From Numida meleagris (Eukaryota; Chordata; Aves; Galliformes; Numididae), in contig NC_034411.1 in the NCBI RefSeq assembly GCF_002078875.1, positions 5,832,917 through 5,896,916 of the forward strand: DNA of 64,000 nt. Reading direction: 5' to 3'. Position 1 is the stretch's first letter. The number at the start of each line of letters is the position of its first letter. The translations under genes and the position numbers were made by a program. The notes below the pieces were generated by a model, which was given only the letters and a program-made list of their open reading frames with translations, was not told the origin of the DNA and did no database searches. Positions 12,453 to 25,859 of the stretch are shown here, one piece after another.

Positions 12453-13156
12453 GAATCATAGAATGGTTTGGGTTGGAAGGGACCTTTAAGATCATCTAGT
12501 TCTAATCCATCCAATCCAATCCAGCATAGCACCTTTTCTCATGAGTTCCTGTACTACTTAGAAGAGGATGTTGTCATCACCACATTCCAGGAACATCTTC
12601 TTCAATTTCTGGTGCACTGCTGTGTTATCCCTCCTGCAGGTATCGAAGAGGTTGAAGTCCCCCATGAGGACCATGTTTTGTGAATGTGTAGCTGCTCCTA
12701 TCTGTTTATAGAGGGCCTCATCTACTTGGTCTTCATGATCAGGTAGCCTGTAGCAGATGATGTTTCCTTCCCCTGTCTTCACTTTAACCCTAACCCATAA
12801 ACTCTCTGTCAGCATCTTGTGTATCCCCAGATGGAGCTCCATGGACTCCAGGTGGTCACTGATGTAGAGGGCAACACCCCCTCCCCTTCTCCCCTGCCTG
12901 TCTTTTCTAAAGAGTTTATACATATCTATTCCCACATTCCAGTTGAGAGAGTCATCCCACCGCATCTCAGTGATGCCAATGACATCATAGCCCCTTAGGC
13001 ATACACATGCCTGCAGCTCCTCCTGCTTGTTCCCTGTGCTCCACACGTAGGTGTACAGGCACTTGAGTTGGGCTCCCACTGAGGCTGATTTACCAGTTAG
13101 ATGTCCCTTATCCTGTACCTTCAAGAAATCAGTGGCAGACCCAAGAGGGGCTTAAG
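12453..13156 (-). mobile_element. CR1 LINE, minus strand, endonuclease part joined to 3' end
   Basis: On the minus strand the element ends at the low coordinate with the typical bird CR1 3' region (+ strand GAATCATAGAATGGTTTGGG from 12453, then GGTTGGAAGGGACCTTTAAG). Directly upstream in element order, from about 13156 to 12558, is sequence coding for the CR1 ORF2 endonuclease. CR1 copies are usually 5'-truncated and keep the 3' end of ORF2. Here the whole reverse transcriptase and C-terminal region is absent, so the copy has an internal deletion of roughly 2 kb (size inferred from the family). The right boundary is approximate. Confidence 0.85.
12558..13124 (-). pseudogene. CR1 ORF2 fragment: apurinic-type endonuclease domain only
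   Basis: A 188-codon open frame, no longer a functional retrotransposon protein. It shows the order of an APE-like exonuclease/endonuclease/phosphatase domain of non-LTR elements: LKCLYTYVWSTGNKQEEL near residues 22-39, YDVIGITEMRWDD at about 47-59 with the catalytic-type Glu, the basic KDRQGRRGGGVALYIS block at about 74-89, then MGDFNLFD at about 153-160, the GDFN motif that carries the catalytic Asp and Asn. It stops after GDDNILF, just where the family continues toward the reverse transcriptase. The frame being open over the whole domain suggests a fairly young insertion or short mutational history. Confidence 0.8.
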
Positions 13157-16100
13157 GTATGTCTCTTAACGTAGTCTCTAAATGTGCGTATTTGAAGCAC
13201 AGAATTCACCTCCCTCTGCTGAATGCATTCTATCACCGCATGGTGTTTTCTTTTTAAATTCTATTGTCTGCATACTCATCTGTCATGTATATGTGGGCAC
13301 ATTTATTAAGATGACTAATATATTAATATAAATCACTATTTATCTTTAAGATTATTAACAGCCTAATTAATTATTCCTCAATGACATAATATGTACACGC
13401 TGTCTGTGTCTACACAGCAGTGTCAAGCCGCAATAGCCACCTGTTAACCACAGTGGCCGAACACGTGATTTTCAAAATTTATAGTAATGAGCAACATTGT
13501 CCATCCACACTGGGCTACTTCTGGAAGAAATGGTGCTTGCAGAGTATCAGGAGTGGAAATGAGATGTTAATCTGTGCTTGGCTTTCGCTGGATTGGATGA
13601 AAGTTAAAAAAAAATAAATAAATAAAATTCTTGGACCCTTCATGAAGGAAAGGACTCTGTTTTCAGGCTGTATGTTGGGGAGCGTTTCAGAAGAGAAGGC
13701 AGAAAAAGAGGACTGTTTTATTAGGACATCAGTGGTGTCTCTCAGGCAAGTCGCACACCAGCACTGGGCCATGCTCCTTGGGCTGAGAGCTCAGCACACA
13801 GTGCTTCCTGCTCCTACCATCTGCTTCAGAAACTGATTTACCGAAATTTTCCAATGAAAGCCAGTGTAAGAGAGGTTCACTGATGTTACCTAACCTGTTT
13901 CTAAATTGATTGTTAAACTGATGAAACTCGTTTTTACTGTTTTTTTCCTCCTGCTGTGTATTCAAGGCCATCTTAGGCTAAAGACAACACTTGTCATTAG
14001 TGCTAAGCTTCTTTCATCCCTGTAACTCAAGTGCTTTGCAAGGATGAGTGTTATCTGATTGAACAGCTACGCATACCCAATTACACAGACTTGAAGCAAT
14101 TGCTGGAGAACCCGGTGGATTAGACTCAGGCTGCAGGGGCTCAGATCAGGGGAAAAGTGCCTTGAGCAGTACCTGCAAGAGTCATTGGTCAGAGCTGGAA
14201 GATGCTTGTGTGTGAGTTTATCTGACAGAGCGAGAGGGCATTAGAGGAGAGGCACAAAGGGGAAAAAAAAACTGATTTATAACAGTTCATGGACTTTTGG
14301 AAAATAACTATGTAATATAGAAAGTGAAAATAACTTTTTGTTCTTTTGTCTGACTTGGTTTACTCTACTGAAAAGCACTCTGTCTTTAGGTGCTGTTTGT
14401 GATCCTACTCCAGGCCCAGGGCATCCATTACCATTGTCAGCCTCAAAGTGCAATGATTTGAGGATCCCCACCCCCGGCAATTCTAGTTTAAAGCCCGCCT
14501 GATTAAATTGGAAAGCTTGCTGCCAAAGATGGTCTTCCTCTTGTCTGACAGATAAACCCCATGCACCCCTAGAAGACCAGATTTCTCAAAATTAGTTCCA
14601 TGACATATGTAGCCAAAGCCCTGTTTGCTCCGAAATTGTTTTAAAGGAGCTGAAATGGTTATCTATTTCCCCTAAAACTGAGTGATGTAACTGCTACTGA
14701 TCATTGTATTCCTATTATTAAAACTGTTGGAAATGAACATTGCTGTTCGTAGATCTGTCCTGACTGCTTGGCACTGACCTGAGCTCGGGAAAATGGGAAG
14801 GGTCACTGTGCATACAGTGAAGTTAATTTGTTGAAACGGATGACAATACAAATCAGCTCATCGCATCAGTGAAGTGGACAGAAACATCAGGGCATGGAAT
14901 ACATTTTATTAAAGGGTCTTTCTTGGACAAGAAGGAAAATCTAGCAGTGGGACTGAGGCTGTAGCTGGTAACATGGAGAATGTGCAGGGGTCTCTTGTCC
15001 AAGGCTGAACGTCCTCATTTGTCATGTCTTGCAAATACAACCATGTAAGGATCGTGATTTCTCAGTTGGTACCTAGGGTCCACAACTAAGAGCAAAGGGT
15101 TCTGTGGCCTAGTCCCTTATCCAGTCCCTTATTTCTTATCCAGTGATTTATAAAAATGGAGTGTATAAACAGTTACTTTTTTTGCCATGTCTGTGCTTTA
15201 GGTAATTACAGAGGCTAGGGGATTTTAAGGATGGCATTTCTGGACATAGCTAAATTTTGCATCTTTGAAGCTTTATATCCTCTTCTTGATATGGTGGCAT
15301 TGCACATTGGTCCATAAGCTTTAGATATAATACACAGGATTTAGTTGCTGAAGTCAGAATGAGATTCAGTGGTATCCAAAGTTGAATTGGACACACATTT
15401 TGCTAAGATTGTTACAAAATGGAGGCTTGAATTCTTGTATCACTTCTACACATCTGAAAACTTTATTCAGGTTTAGAGGTAATAAAAATGCTCATGCTTT
15501 TTACTCCACTATTTCATGCTGCCAGATGGAGTGTATGTTAACAGCAGGATGTTAACAGCTTTCACAGACAATTCAGTAGTTCAAGTAAAAGAAAAAAAAA
15601 CAAAATAACTTTTTAGACTTTATTTAATATTTATTAATATTTAAATACCATGGGCCAATGAGCCAACAGGTTGGTTCAGGGAGTTGGTAAAATTAGTACT
15701 GATTTTTTAAGGGAATTGGGAAAAAGCATTGGCTTCACAACCATTATACAACACCTGAATGATGTATAACGTGGGCTGAAATCAACTGTGCTATCCCTAG
15801 TGGTAAGATTTGTGATGGTGAATTGTGGAAAAGGGAAGCCATCAGAAGGAGCTGGGATTATTTCCTGAGCACTTCTGAGTAGGCTGTGAATTGGGGTTGG
15901 AAGAGTTGAACATCTGGTTAGGGACTGTGTTTATTTCTGTAGTAGTAAACAGAAGAGATGAGGTCAAAGTGAGAATAAAATCTCTTACCAGATAGATTCA
16001 CTGAAGTGTTGTACACACTTTGAGCAGCATGGCACCATCTCTGTGAATCCAGCATGTGTCACTAACTGTTAAGTATTACCCATATAGCAGAGCTCCAAAG

Positions 16101-19100
16101 GCAGCTGTTGAAAGATTTAGAGCAATGCCACCTAGTGATAGAATATAGTCTCTTGAAATAACTGTTTTATAAGATCCTTATTCCTTTATTGTACTCTTCA
16201 GCAATTCCACTTGCTAGCATTGAACTTGGACATGAAAAATGCATTGAAGCATAGCTAGATCTTGTGCTCAGCAACAGCTTAGGTTTGTTGGTATGGCTCG
16301 TATGCCACCAGAAGCTATCTCTGCTCGCTTCTTTTATTCTGTCTTACACCAGTTAGTTGCTGAATGCTGATACCACTATTTAGCAGGAGGACATACATCT
16401 GAATCTGACCATTTTTAGCCTCTGATGCCTGATAGCAAATTATTTTTTTTTCCCAACATCTGCTTGAGTAAGGTGACCATCTGTTCCTTGTTACAAAAAA
16501 AAATATCCTTTATTCAGTGCTTAATGTTATGCAGTCTGTATCAGTTGAGTATAAGATGCACTTTGTCCCACATTTCAGCAATAGTCAGACAGAGGAGTCT
16601 ATACAGAGTTACAATGGCACGATTTGATAAGATGCATGATTGTTGCACTGCAAATAGAACATAGCAGGCTCTTCTTTCCTTTTTACAGCGTTCATTTTTA
16701 ATTTGGTTTTCATATATATTTTCATTATTTCCTGGTATTTCCTGGTAACAGCAACAGTTATTCAAACTAAACTGTGTTATTGTAACCCTTTAATAGCCAA
16801 AATTATTTGGACTGTTCTATGTTATGAAATTCCATAAGAAAATTGAACTGATACTGTTTCCCACTCAGATTATTTTTGTCTTGTGATACCCTTCATGAAG
16901 TTGATGATCCTGATGTTTTATTTCATCATGCAAGGTATCACTATGTCTTCAAGGGAGTGGTTCTTCAGAGTAGCCTGAGAAGGATATGGCTAAAAGAACC
17001 TGCTGAATCAAACCTTTGGGCAAACTGGCAATATACATTTGGGGACCCAGATGCTTTTACTTTTTAATATTATTAAAATAGCTCCAGCAAGACCAGTACC
17101 CTATCATATTATCTAGGTGAGGTAAATTTAAAATGGAAAATCTGTACTAAAGACCATACCTTTTGTTTTCTCCTTTCCCAACTAAAGCCACTTGTTTTGA
17201 ATTTGAAATTGCTGATTTCAAACGAAGAGTCAGCCTCACCTCTTTCTTTGATATTATTGCACCCTCTCGTCTAAAGTGAAAATGAAATGGAGAATTTGCT
17301 GACTCCTGAGTCCTCCCATTGGATGCTGAACTGTTTGCTCTGCACCCATCGAACACTGACCAGAGTTAAGGGTCACAAAGAATTATTACTGAGGAGTCTC
17401 TTTAATGCCTTCCCCTAGCAGGACTGTAGTTCTGGTGGCAAAAAGGCTCTCACTCCTTAAAATCTCCTTAAAAACTTAACTTTTGCCATTCCAAGGTCTT
17501 CACTGAAGACTTATTATTGAAGACTGCAGGCTACAAGTAAAATTAAGATGTAGCCAAGCACCATTTTTTCACAATGCTTTATAGATGAGCACTTGAGCTC
17601 ATTTCTTGTGGAATGTGCATTACAGTTATCTCACAGCAGAAGTAATAGCAAATAATGAATTTCTTCATGAAGAGAATGACTTGTCCCCCAGAGCAATCCT
17701 AATGTGTTTATCCTAATTATTTGCTATTTTTTTCCCTTTTTTTTCTTACTCTGAAAGAAGTGCCTTTTCTCTTTTGTTTTATTCTTGTTTTGAATCAGTC
17801 CAGTGACTTTGTCTATGAATTGTTTGGGAAACTGCTTAGTGTTGCAATATGCATATATATTCTTCAGAGTGCTTTGGGCATGGACATCACTATGGAAAAT
17901 AAGGCATAGGAATAGATGTGTTTGATGTCAAAAATCCTGATAAAATTGTTTCTGCTAGGGGAGAATCTTAAAGAAGAAAGAGGCTTTGTCATCCATCTCC
18001 CACTCAATTTCAGTTAGCTTGTGCATGTCCTGCCTCTCAGAAAACCCTTCATATTTCTTTATTAAAAAATTTTATTCTTGTTGTCTACAGTGCAGGGGAC
18101 CTCAGACTGGAATTAGGTTTCACTGTGCGAGCAGTCTCAGTAATCATTATATGAAGTACCAATGAGTAGAAGGGAAACATTCAAGTTCTCCATTCTCCCT
18201 GTGCCTTTCCCATTGCTAATCTATCTCCTCTGTGCTCTGGCAAGCAGCTGTCCGTGGCATGATGTGTGGCAGAGCACTGGGCTGGTGGGCGATGGCAGCC
18301 TGCATTCAGTGTCACCATGTTGGGATGTGACATGACACAACCCTCCCAAAGTCCAGGCTGATTTCTGCAGAAGACTGTATGCAGCATCCTCTGAGCTTTG
18401 TGTCCCAGCTGTTATCCTCTGGCAGCGTCCCAGCTCTGGAGCCTCCAGACCAGGAGTGTGAGGAAGTTACTGATTGTCAAGAGAAAGCTTTTATCACCTG
18501 GTCTGAGAAGGTGACAGCTGGAATGCGATAAAATCTAAAGGTAGCTATGCAGGGATCCTGAAGGAAGTGAATCATGGCAGAGGTAAATAGCTGTAACTAT
18601 TATTTTGGCAAGATGCTGTAAGCTATTTTGGATTTTCTTTTCTGTTTTTTTATAGTGATGATTAAGACTTTTTAAATTCATGGTGACATGAAGGAAGACC
18701 TGCTGGTCTGCAGCCTTCTTCAGGGAGGGGGATGAACTGTAGGCTTGTGAAATTGGGACAATAAAGAGCACAGACAAGTTCATCTCAGTCTCATATCAAG
18801 CTACTTAGCTCTGGCAGTATTTGGCAGCTGAATTATGAGAAAAGTGATCCAGGAAGCTCAGCAGATGTGGTGGAGGTGTTTCTTTTTCTGCCTTTGCCTC
18901 TACTTTTCAGTGGGGTGGAAGGCTTTAATTTGAAATAGAGAATATACAGGATTTTTCTAAGTTCCATCACAAGGACATCTATACAGTTAAATCTTCTAAT
19001 ATTTATATTCCTGTCAACAAGGACAGCAAAGTTAATGAAAGAGTTCGATTTACCCTTTAGAAAACTGGAATCTCAAAGATTAAAAAAAGCCCTATATGAA

Positions 19101-22100
19101 TATGTGGTGCCACATCTGTAATTTATGGAAACAACTTCAATTCTGCCCACGTGGAGCTTTCAGCTCAGATGGAAGCATCTTTTTTTATTTTCAGTCTTGC
19201 CTTTATGAGTTAGTTTGTGATCATAACTCCTTTTTAGCGCTTGAGTTTTAAAAAAAACAACACAAAACCACAGCTTTCCTAATTAGTTTTTGTTCTTGTT
19301 GGAAAAAAACCCCAAATTTTAGTTGATAGAAATTAAAAGTAAGATTCTGAAAGCATATCTTCGTTTCACACAGATGATTGCTAACTACTAAATGAAAATT
19401 ACTAAGCATGCTATGGTAGCATAACATATTTTAATGAATTAAATCTAAAATGAAATGGACAACAGTAATACCAAAATTTTTCAATATTATTTAATTAAGG
19501 ATCGAGCATCTGGTTTTTACCCAACAAAACTGTCATGGCAACTGTCAACGCTGCATATAGGTTTCAATTGTAATGAACTGCTGTTTTGTCCCATGTTTCA
19601 GCCATGCAACAGCCAAACATTTACAAGTTAGTGCTCCAACAAAACTGAAGAGCTGGTTGTTAGTTGTGCCGCACCTATGTGATGCCCCTCATTCCCCTCT
19701 ACCAAACAGATGAACAATTTCAGGGGCACAGAAAGCTGAATGAACTGCAGTTACCTCCATCTCTACCCGCCTTCCCCAAGCCATTCTGCAATTCATTTGG
19801 GACACTGTGGGGATCCATCCTGAGGCAAACAGATCTGTTAGTACTTCATGAATGTTTTATCATTCGGATACCTGGGTTCCTTCAGGATCATCGTCCTGTC
19901 TCTTTTGTTGTTTCCTTTAGAGTTCTGTTTTCAATCTTTCCTCTGATGTGTGATCTCTTACCCTAAATTCACACATCTGGCAATTTTCCTTTCTCCCAGT
20001 CATTCCCACTGTTCAGAGATCTTGTTTACCTTTACTTTCTTCTGCCCTTTTCCCTCAAGTCTGCTGGTTTGTTTGTTTGTTTCTTTGCTTGTTTTTCCAG
20101 GTCTTGCTTAGGAGCTTTCTTTCACCATTGTTATCTTCTAAAATGTCACTGAAACCATCTGCTTCAAGCTGGCTCTGCTGAGCAACAGTAGCTCTCTAAT
20201 ATTGTTTGCACAGACATCCTTTCCAGACAGACTCTGTCTTCAGCAGGGAACTCAGTAGCATAAAACCCAAACAAGCCTGGTAAACCTGACAAGCATATCC
20301 TTTTAATATAAATAAGGCCACATATTTTCATTACTTTTAGTACCTCTCTGCCATGGCTGCCCAAGCTGAACATTTGTCTATGAGGATATTAAACAGTGGC
20401 TAAGAGTCAGATTCAGGAAACGACTTCAGCACATGGGTAATCATATTCCCATTTAGTAAACAGACATACATGCAGTAGTACCAGGGAAATCCATGAGGCT
20501 TTCAGCGTATGCCCAAACTTAAGCATATTCAAATACTCAGTTAAACGCTATTTTCTTTCAGGGGCTTTATTTTTCTGTTTTGTGAATATGTATTTTACAC
20601 ATAAGCTATCTTCCTCTGTCTTTTTTGAATTGCAGACTTGTAAAGTAAGCATGGGAGATTGCTTTTACTGCTTATCTCAGTGTTTTTCACCTTCTGCCTA
20701 TCAGACACCATGGTACGTAGCAGCCCTTCTGTTGTTCCTTACATCTAGACATAATAAATAAAACCAAAAGTGATTGAGAAGGAAATTACTCCTCTCTTTG
20801 CTCAGCCCATGTACCCTGCAGTCAGTGTATGCTGAAAACCACTTCTGATATTCTTTTACTACTTGCATTATCATGTCATTAAATTAGTAGAATTATTGTA
20901 ATTCTGGTCTACTCTGGTTCTTGGCACTATAACTTTTAAATAGAAAAATGTGTGTTGTGAGGATTATGCCTGCAACTTAAAGTCTACGTAATTAAAAAGC
21001 GTGGACTAGGCTTCCAGTCTTCAGGTGTCAAGTTTGCAAGGTCTGTACAGTCCCACACAGTGATGGCATGAATCATTTCATCTCTCTTCTTCATTTCTGT
21101 GTCTCATGGCTGCCAACCCTCCCGGGTACACAGACCTTAAATAGGAAGCGGTGCCTGCTGTAGCCTTCTCTCTCCAATTAATTTAACATAAAGTATAGCA
21201 ATCAGAAGCTATTAGAATGCAAATGATACTGATCTCATTAATGTGTTTATAACAATAATATTCTTATAGCATAAAACAATGAATAGGTTCAGATGGGTAT
21301 TTTTAAATAAGACAGATGAACTTGAAATTATCTAAGATAGCTGTATCCCAAGCTTTTTAACCTAGAGCCTCACCACAAAACCACCAGTTTTCCTCGGCTT
21401 CATCATTTTGCAGTCTTTTCACTGTTGTGCTTGAATGGCCCAGATGTGTGTTCTGAAAACCCTCTGTAAGACAGTCATGCCCGATTTGGCAGTCAGCCCA
21501 AAGTGGAGCAGTAGTGGCCGTGCTCTCTCTCGACTCATTTACTGTGGTCTGCTTTACTTTCCTCATCCTGGTGCTGCTCAGTATCAAAGCCAACCAGTGT
21601 AAAGCTTGCTCATAAATGCTATCACGAGGTGATCTGCAGCAAGGCTGATGCACAGTCATACCTTTAAGATTTTTGTGCTGGAATCCTTCTAAGTGACTTT
21701 AATCCTGTAGCTGAAGCGAGCCAACTCACAGCAGTGGGTCAAAGGGAAGTTTGTGGTGGCATTTCACTTGATTCTCTTTATAGCGTACATTAAATTATAC
21801 AGATACTCAATTGTTTTGGATATACAGAGAATATAGGGCTCTACTTGCTTTTCTTCAGATACATCTGCTTATTCCCTGTCCTAGTAACTTCTAGACATGA
21901 CTGTCAAGCAACATTCTCGCCCTCCAAGCCATGTTTTTCTTTTTGTAAACTATGCATCCAATTCTTTCCTTTCAAATCTCTCCTCATGCCTTTTTAGCCT
22001 CAGTTATGTTGCTCCAAATGCAGGCATTATCCTTAAGCCTGCTTCAGAGTCCAGTTAAAGCTTGGTTTTATGCTTAGTTCACAGCTTCAGAAAGATAGGC

Positions 22101-25100
22101 TTAAAGGAGAATACAACTTGTGCAAAAGGATGCTCATGTGATTCACTCATAATGTATGAAATTGTGTCCACCTCTTCGGAATGCTACTGCTCGCATACCT
22201 AGGATGACCAACTGAAGATGTAAGCAATGTTGATCTTATTCTTAGGACTCACTTGACTTCCACAGTGAGGAAGTGAGTTCTTCCAACTTCTCCTTACCTT
22301 TTGGCATGGTGCCATCCTGTGCAGTTCCCAAGGAGAGAAACACCTCCAATAATGTTAGTACTTTGATGACCTCATACTAAAAGCCAACTGCTTGCTGTAA
22401 AATAGTCATGATGATATGACTTAAACGTTACTTACAGATGTAGCCAGCAACCCACTTGGGAACTAGAATTGTTAAACTAATGTTATATCACTTTTTAAAT
22501 CACTGATGTAGTTTTAACTGGTAAAACTAGTAGTGTTATTCATTAGCCTTCTGTTAGATGAACCAAGGTGTATGGGGAAGCTTTGTCTCTTTTACTGGAT
22601 GAGCTGATGTAGTTGGAAAAACAATATTCAGGTTTTTTGATCTGTCCTATCTGCTATGTTGCTTGTATCTTGGAGACACTTGATATTGCATCATGCTGAT
22701 GAGTAAATTGGATACAAACTCAAAATGGCATTTGTGAAGCAGCCTAAAAAATGATTAAATGCTTAAGTACAATTATGAAGTGGGAATCATTGTTGAAGGT
22801 GGTTTGTTTCTGGAGATATTCCAGAGGACTGGGGCCAAGAAATGATCTTTGTAAGACCTTGCTAAATCCAGTACATCAATGTACTGATAAAGTTTGTAGG
22901 TTAGAGAAGGAAATCATAAACAATAAAAAAGAGGAGTGCTGACTGATCTGGGTTGTTTGGAAAGCTCCATGCAAGTAAATTACATCCATTTCAATAGAGT
23001 AGAGTAAAGTATATCTAGGGACAAAGATAATCAGCCATGCTGCATGTAATAACAGCAGTCCTGAAAAAGGCTTGAGGTAGATGAGAGATGTACAAGTTGG
23101 CTTGGTACCCTGGTAAACATCTGGGAATCTGGATGGGAAGGAGACCGAATGGACTCCTTGGTTGATGAAATACTGGGTGTCCACTAAGAAAAGGAGGGTG
23201 ATATAACATATCATATAGCACTGGCCTGACCTGAAATATCTGGAGCTGAAATATCTGGAGCAGTTATAGTTCACAAATCAAGGAGATTAAATGGGAATTG
23301 CTGAAGGGGTGGAAAATATGCTTCACATAAAGAGACTGAGGGAGTGCTAGCTAGATGTCTTTATCAACACTATCTTGAAGTGACTATCGGGGGAGGAGAA
23401 GTTTGGTAAAATTTCAGCATGTCAGCACACAAATTCATAATAAAAACACTATCCAGTAGTCAATGTGGGACCCATCAGTATCTAAAAAAAGAGGTAGAGT
23501 TACAATTTTTTTTTGCAAATGACTGTAAGCAATGACTGTAACATCTCCACAGTGGCTGTAATGGAGCAGTCTTGATTTTTAACTCAAATCTGCCACATCA
23601 AGTAGAAAAAAAAGGACTGTGGACTAGAAGCAAAAATGAATACAAATAAGTTCTACAGCTTACATAAAGTACCAGGTCAGAAATCCAGTGGCGCTGTCTA
23701 ATCTTAAACTGCTATAAACATCGACTCATGAAGACCATTCTTATTCAAATGGTACCTTGGAACTGACTTTCTCTTTCTGGTGCTATTCTGATTTGACTTT
23801 TTAAACTAATCTTTCATAGTATGCATTTTTTTCTCCCTTCTTTAAAAACATAATTGGAACCATCCAAGCTCAACAGTGTGAGGCTTACAAGCTAGAACCA
23901 GTTGGTTCCATCTTCTCATCATTATAATGTCCCAGCCCTAAATGTTCTCTGTTAGCACTGACTTGCAGAACAGCAATGTCAGCTGGCAGCAGGGGATGTC
24001 AGAAGATGCTCTGTGACTAAGTCAGACTGCTTGCCCAGATCTGTGATATGGCTCCAGTTTCTGAATGTGTACAGGATCTTGTCTTGCTGATTGGATGGAG
24101 CCAGGAGGACTGCTCCCTTGCCTTTGTTACTGGTGTTCCTGCATAGCAAGCAAGGGAACAGTGACTGTAAGGAAGAAAATGTTATATATATTCTCACACA
24201 TAGGAAATTTTAAAGTAGAGAAAATCCCACTTGGCTGCTTCTGTTTTAATTTCCCTCAGCTTCTCATCCTGAGGAACAGCTGTGGATGGAAACCAGGGGG
24301 GCCTCCATTGGCTGGAGGGACATTGCCAGCAGCTGTTACTGATCTGAGAGCCTCACAGCCCCTGAATCACCTGGAAACAAATCAAACTGCAGGGTCTGCT
24401 TTAATGCTGGGAGAGATGTTGTGAGGAGAGGTATTGTTGAATATTGATGAAAGCAAGCAACTTGGCTTCAAGAAATATTGTATGAAGTTGTTTTAATAAC
24501 TGTATATACTAAGAACAAGCATCTAAAATCAGAATTCTATTGATGTAGTGTCTTAATGAGGCTGCAAAGATGTTTTCCTTCTTTATTGTGCCATTTCTCA
24601 TATTTTACCTTTCCCTAGTGTTTGATTTTTTTTCCCCAACACCAGGCTTTCATTTACAGCAGTTCTGCTGATTTAAAAGGGTTTTGGATCAGGCTCCGTG
24701 TTACCATTTCCCTTCTGTTTGAATAGGGATTTTCTTTTACCCAGAGGAAGGGAATCAATAATTTGTCATGGCAAGCTAACACTCCTTTGGAACCACAATC
24801 ACATGGTGAGCTTCTCTGTCATTTTCTAAAGCTTTGGAGGTTAATGGAAGAAGAGTCTTGCTTGTGATCTTTGTTTTCTTTTGTTTTCCCCTATTGATTT
24901 AGGTACTGTACTCCACTGGACCATTTGTAGAATGGATTATGGCAAATCTATCGCTATTTGTTTTAAAGGCAGTGCTACCTCACTGTGTTTTCTGTGCCCT
25001 GAGTTGTTCCCAGGGCACCATTCAGGCATCAATCTGAGGATTAACTTTTTTGCACGACAAATTAACAAACATAGTTGTAGGAACAGGCTGTCGTATACCT

Positions 25101-25179
25101 TGATGTAACCTTGAATACTCTGTACTGTTCATTTCCATTTGGAGTTTTGAAAAGGGCAGATTTCCTACCGAACACCCCA
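13157..25179. other. 12-kb intergenic DNA upstream of the PCSK2 promoter, no gene seen
   Basis: No coding exon, RNA gene or clear interspersed repeat was recognised. Low-complexity points include an A-rich run near 13608-13626 and a TTTG-rich tract near 20065-20098. A very AT-rich block at 13296-13392 carries several TAATTA/TTATTA homeodomain-type cores. A near tandem duplication (GAAATATCTGGAGCT) lies at about 23232-23261. Because the region directly precedes a tissue-restricted neuroendocrine gene it is a reasonable place for enhancers, but the sequence alone does not show them. Confidence 0.55.
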
Positions 25180-25790
25180 GTTCCCGGTGCCAGCACACAC
25201 CGGTGCTCCCAGCACAGAGGGGGCCCCCGGAGCCGGGGGTTTTCCCCTGAGTCCTTCTCTGTGCGTTGGCTTGTGCCGGAAGGGGCACGGGGACGCCTTG
25301 CTGCCCTGTGAGCATCTGGGGCAGGGCGCACCTGCTGTTCATCGGGCTCTCCACAGAAGCCAGGTGCTGGCACCACGCAAATTGCCAGCAAATGCCCAGG
25401 TGCATTTTGCCGAAGCATTCGGCCGCCGGCCCTACAGCTGCTGGCACTTAGCACCCGCTCTGCGGGACAGCTCCGCGAGAGGACCCCTCTTCCCCCCTTC
25501 TCTCCTCCCCGCCCCACGGGAGGCAGCGCTGGGGCTCGGGGTGGGGCTGTGGGGATGCAGCGCGGGGCAGGCTCTGTCGGGGGGACTGCGGGCTGCGCGA
25601 GCCGCGGGCGGGGGGAGCGGGGCGATCCTCCCCGGCCGTGATTGGCAGCGCGGCGGTGTCCCCTCCCGGCTGGTGCTTCCCCTCCGCCGGCTCCGCGCTG
25701 AGGAGGGGCCGGGGCTGCAGCGCCGGCAGCGAGCACACCGCCGCGCCCCGAGCAGCCCCTGCAGCCCGGCCGCTTCCCCGGGCTTTGGAA

Positions 25791-25859
25791 TTTTTTTGTT
25801 GTTTGTTTGTTTGTTTCCTTCCCTTCCCCTTCTCTCCTCTCCTCTCCTCCCCCCCTTCC
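25791..25859 (+). repeat. (TTTG)n followed by 46-base pure pyrimidine tract, likely 5' UTR
   Basis: From 25791 to 25816 there is a T-run followed by TTTG units; from 25814 to 25859 every base is C or T, including the mirror-symmetric TCTCCTCTCCTCT and a C-run. It lies 79-147 bases before the PCSK2 start codon, so it is probably transcribed into the 5' UTR, though this depends on the unmapped start site. It stands out from the surrounding GC-rich sequence. Confidence 0.85.

Noticed and set aside
24065..24424. A 119-codon plus-strand frame just upstream of the CpG island
   Set aside because: Checked as a possible neighbouring gene exon. It has no domain, no flanking splice sites that define an exon, and mixed composition typical of non-coding DNA.
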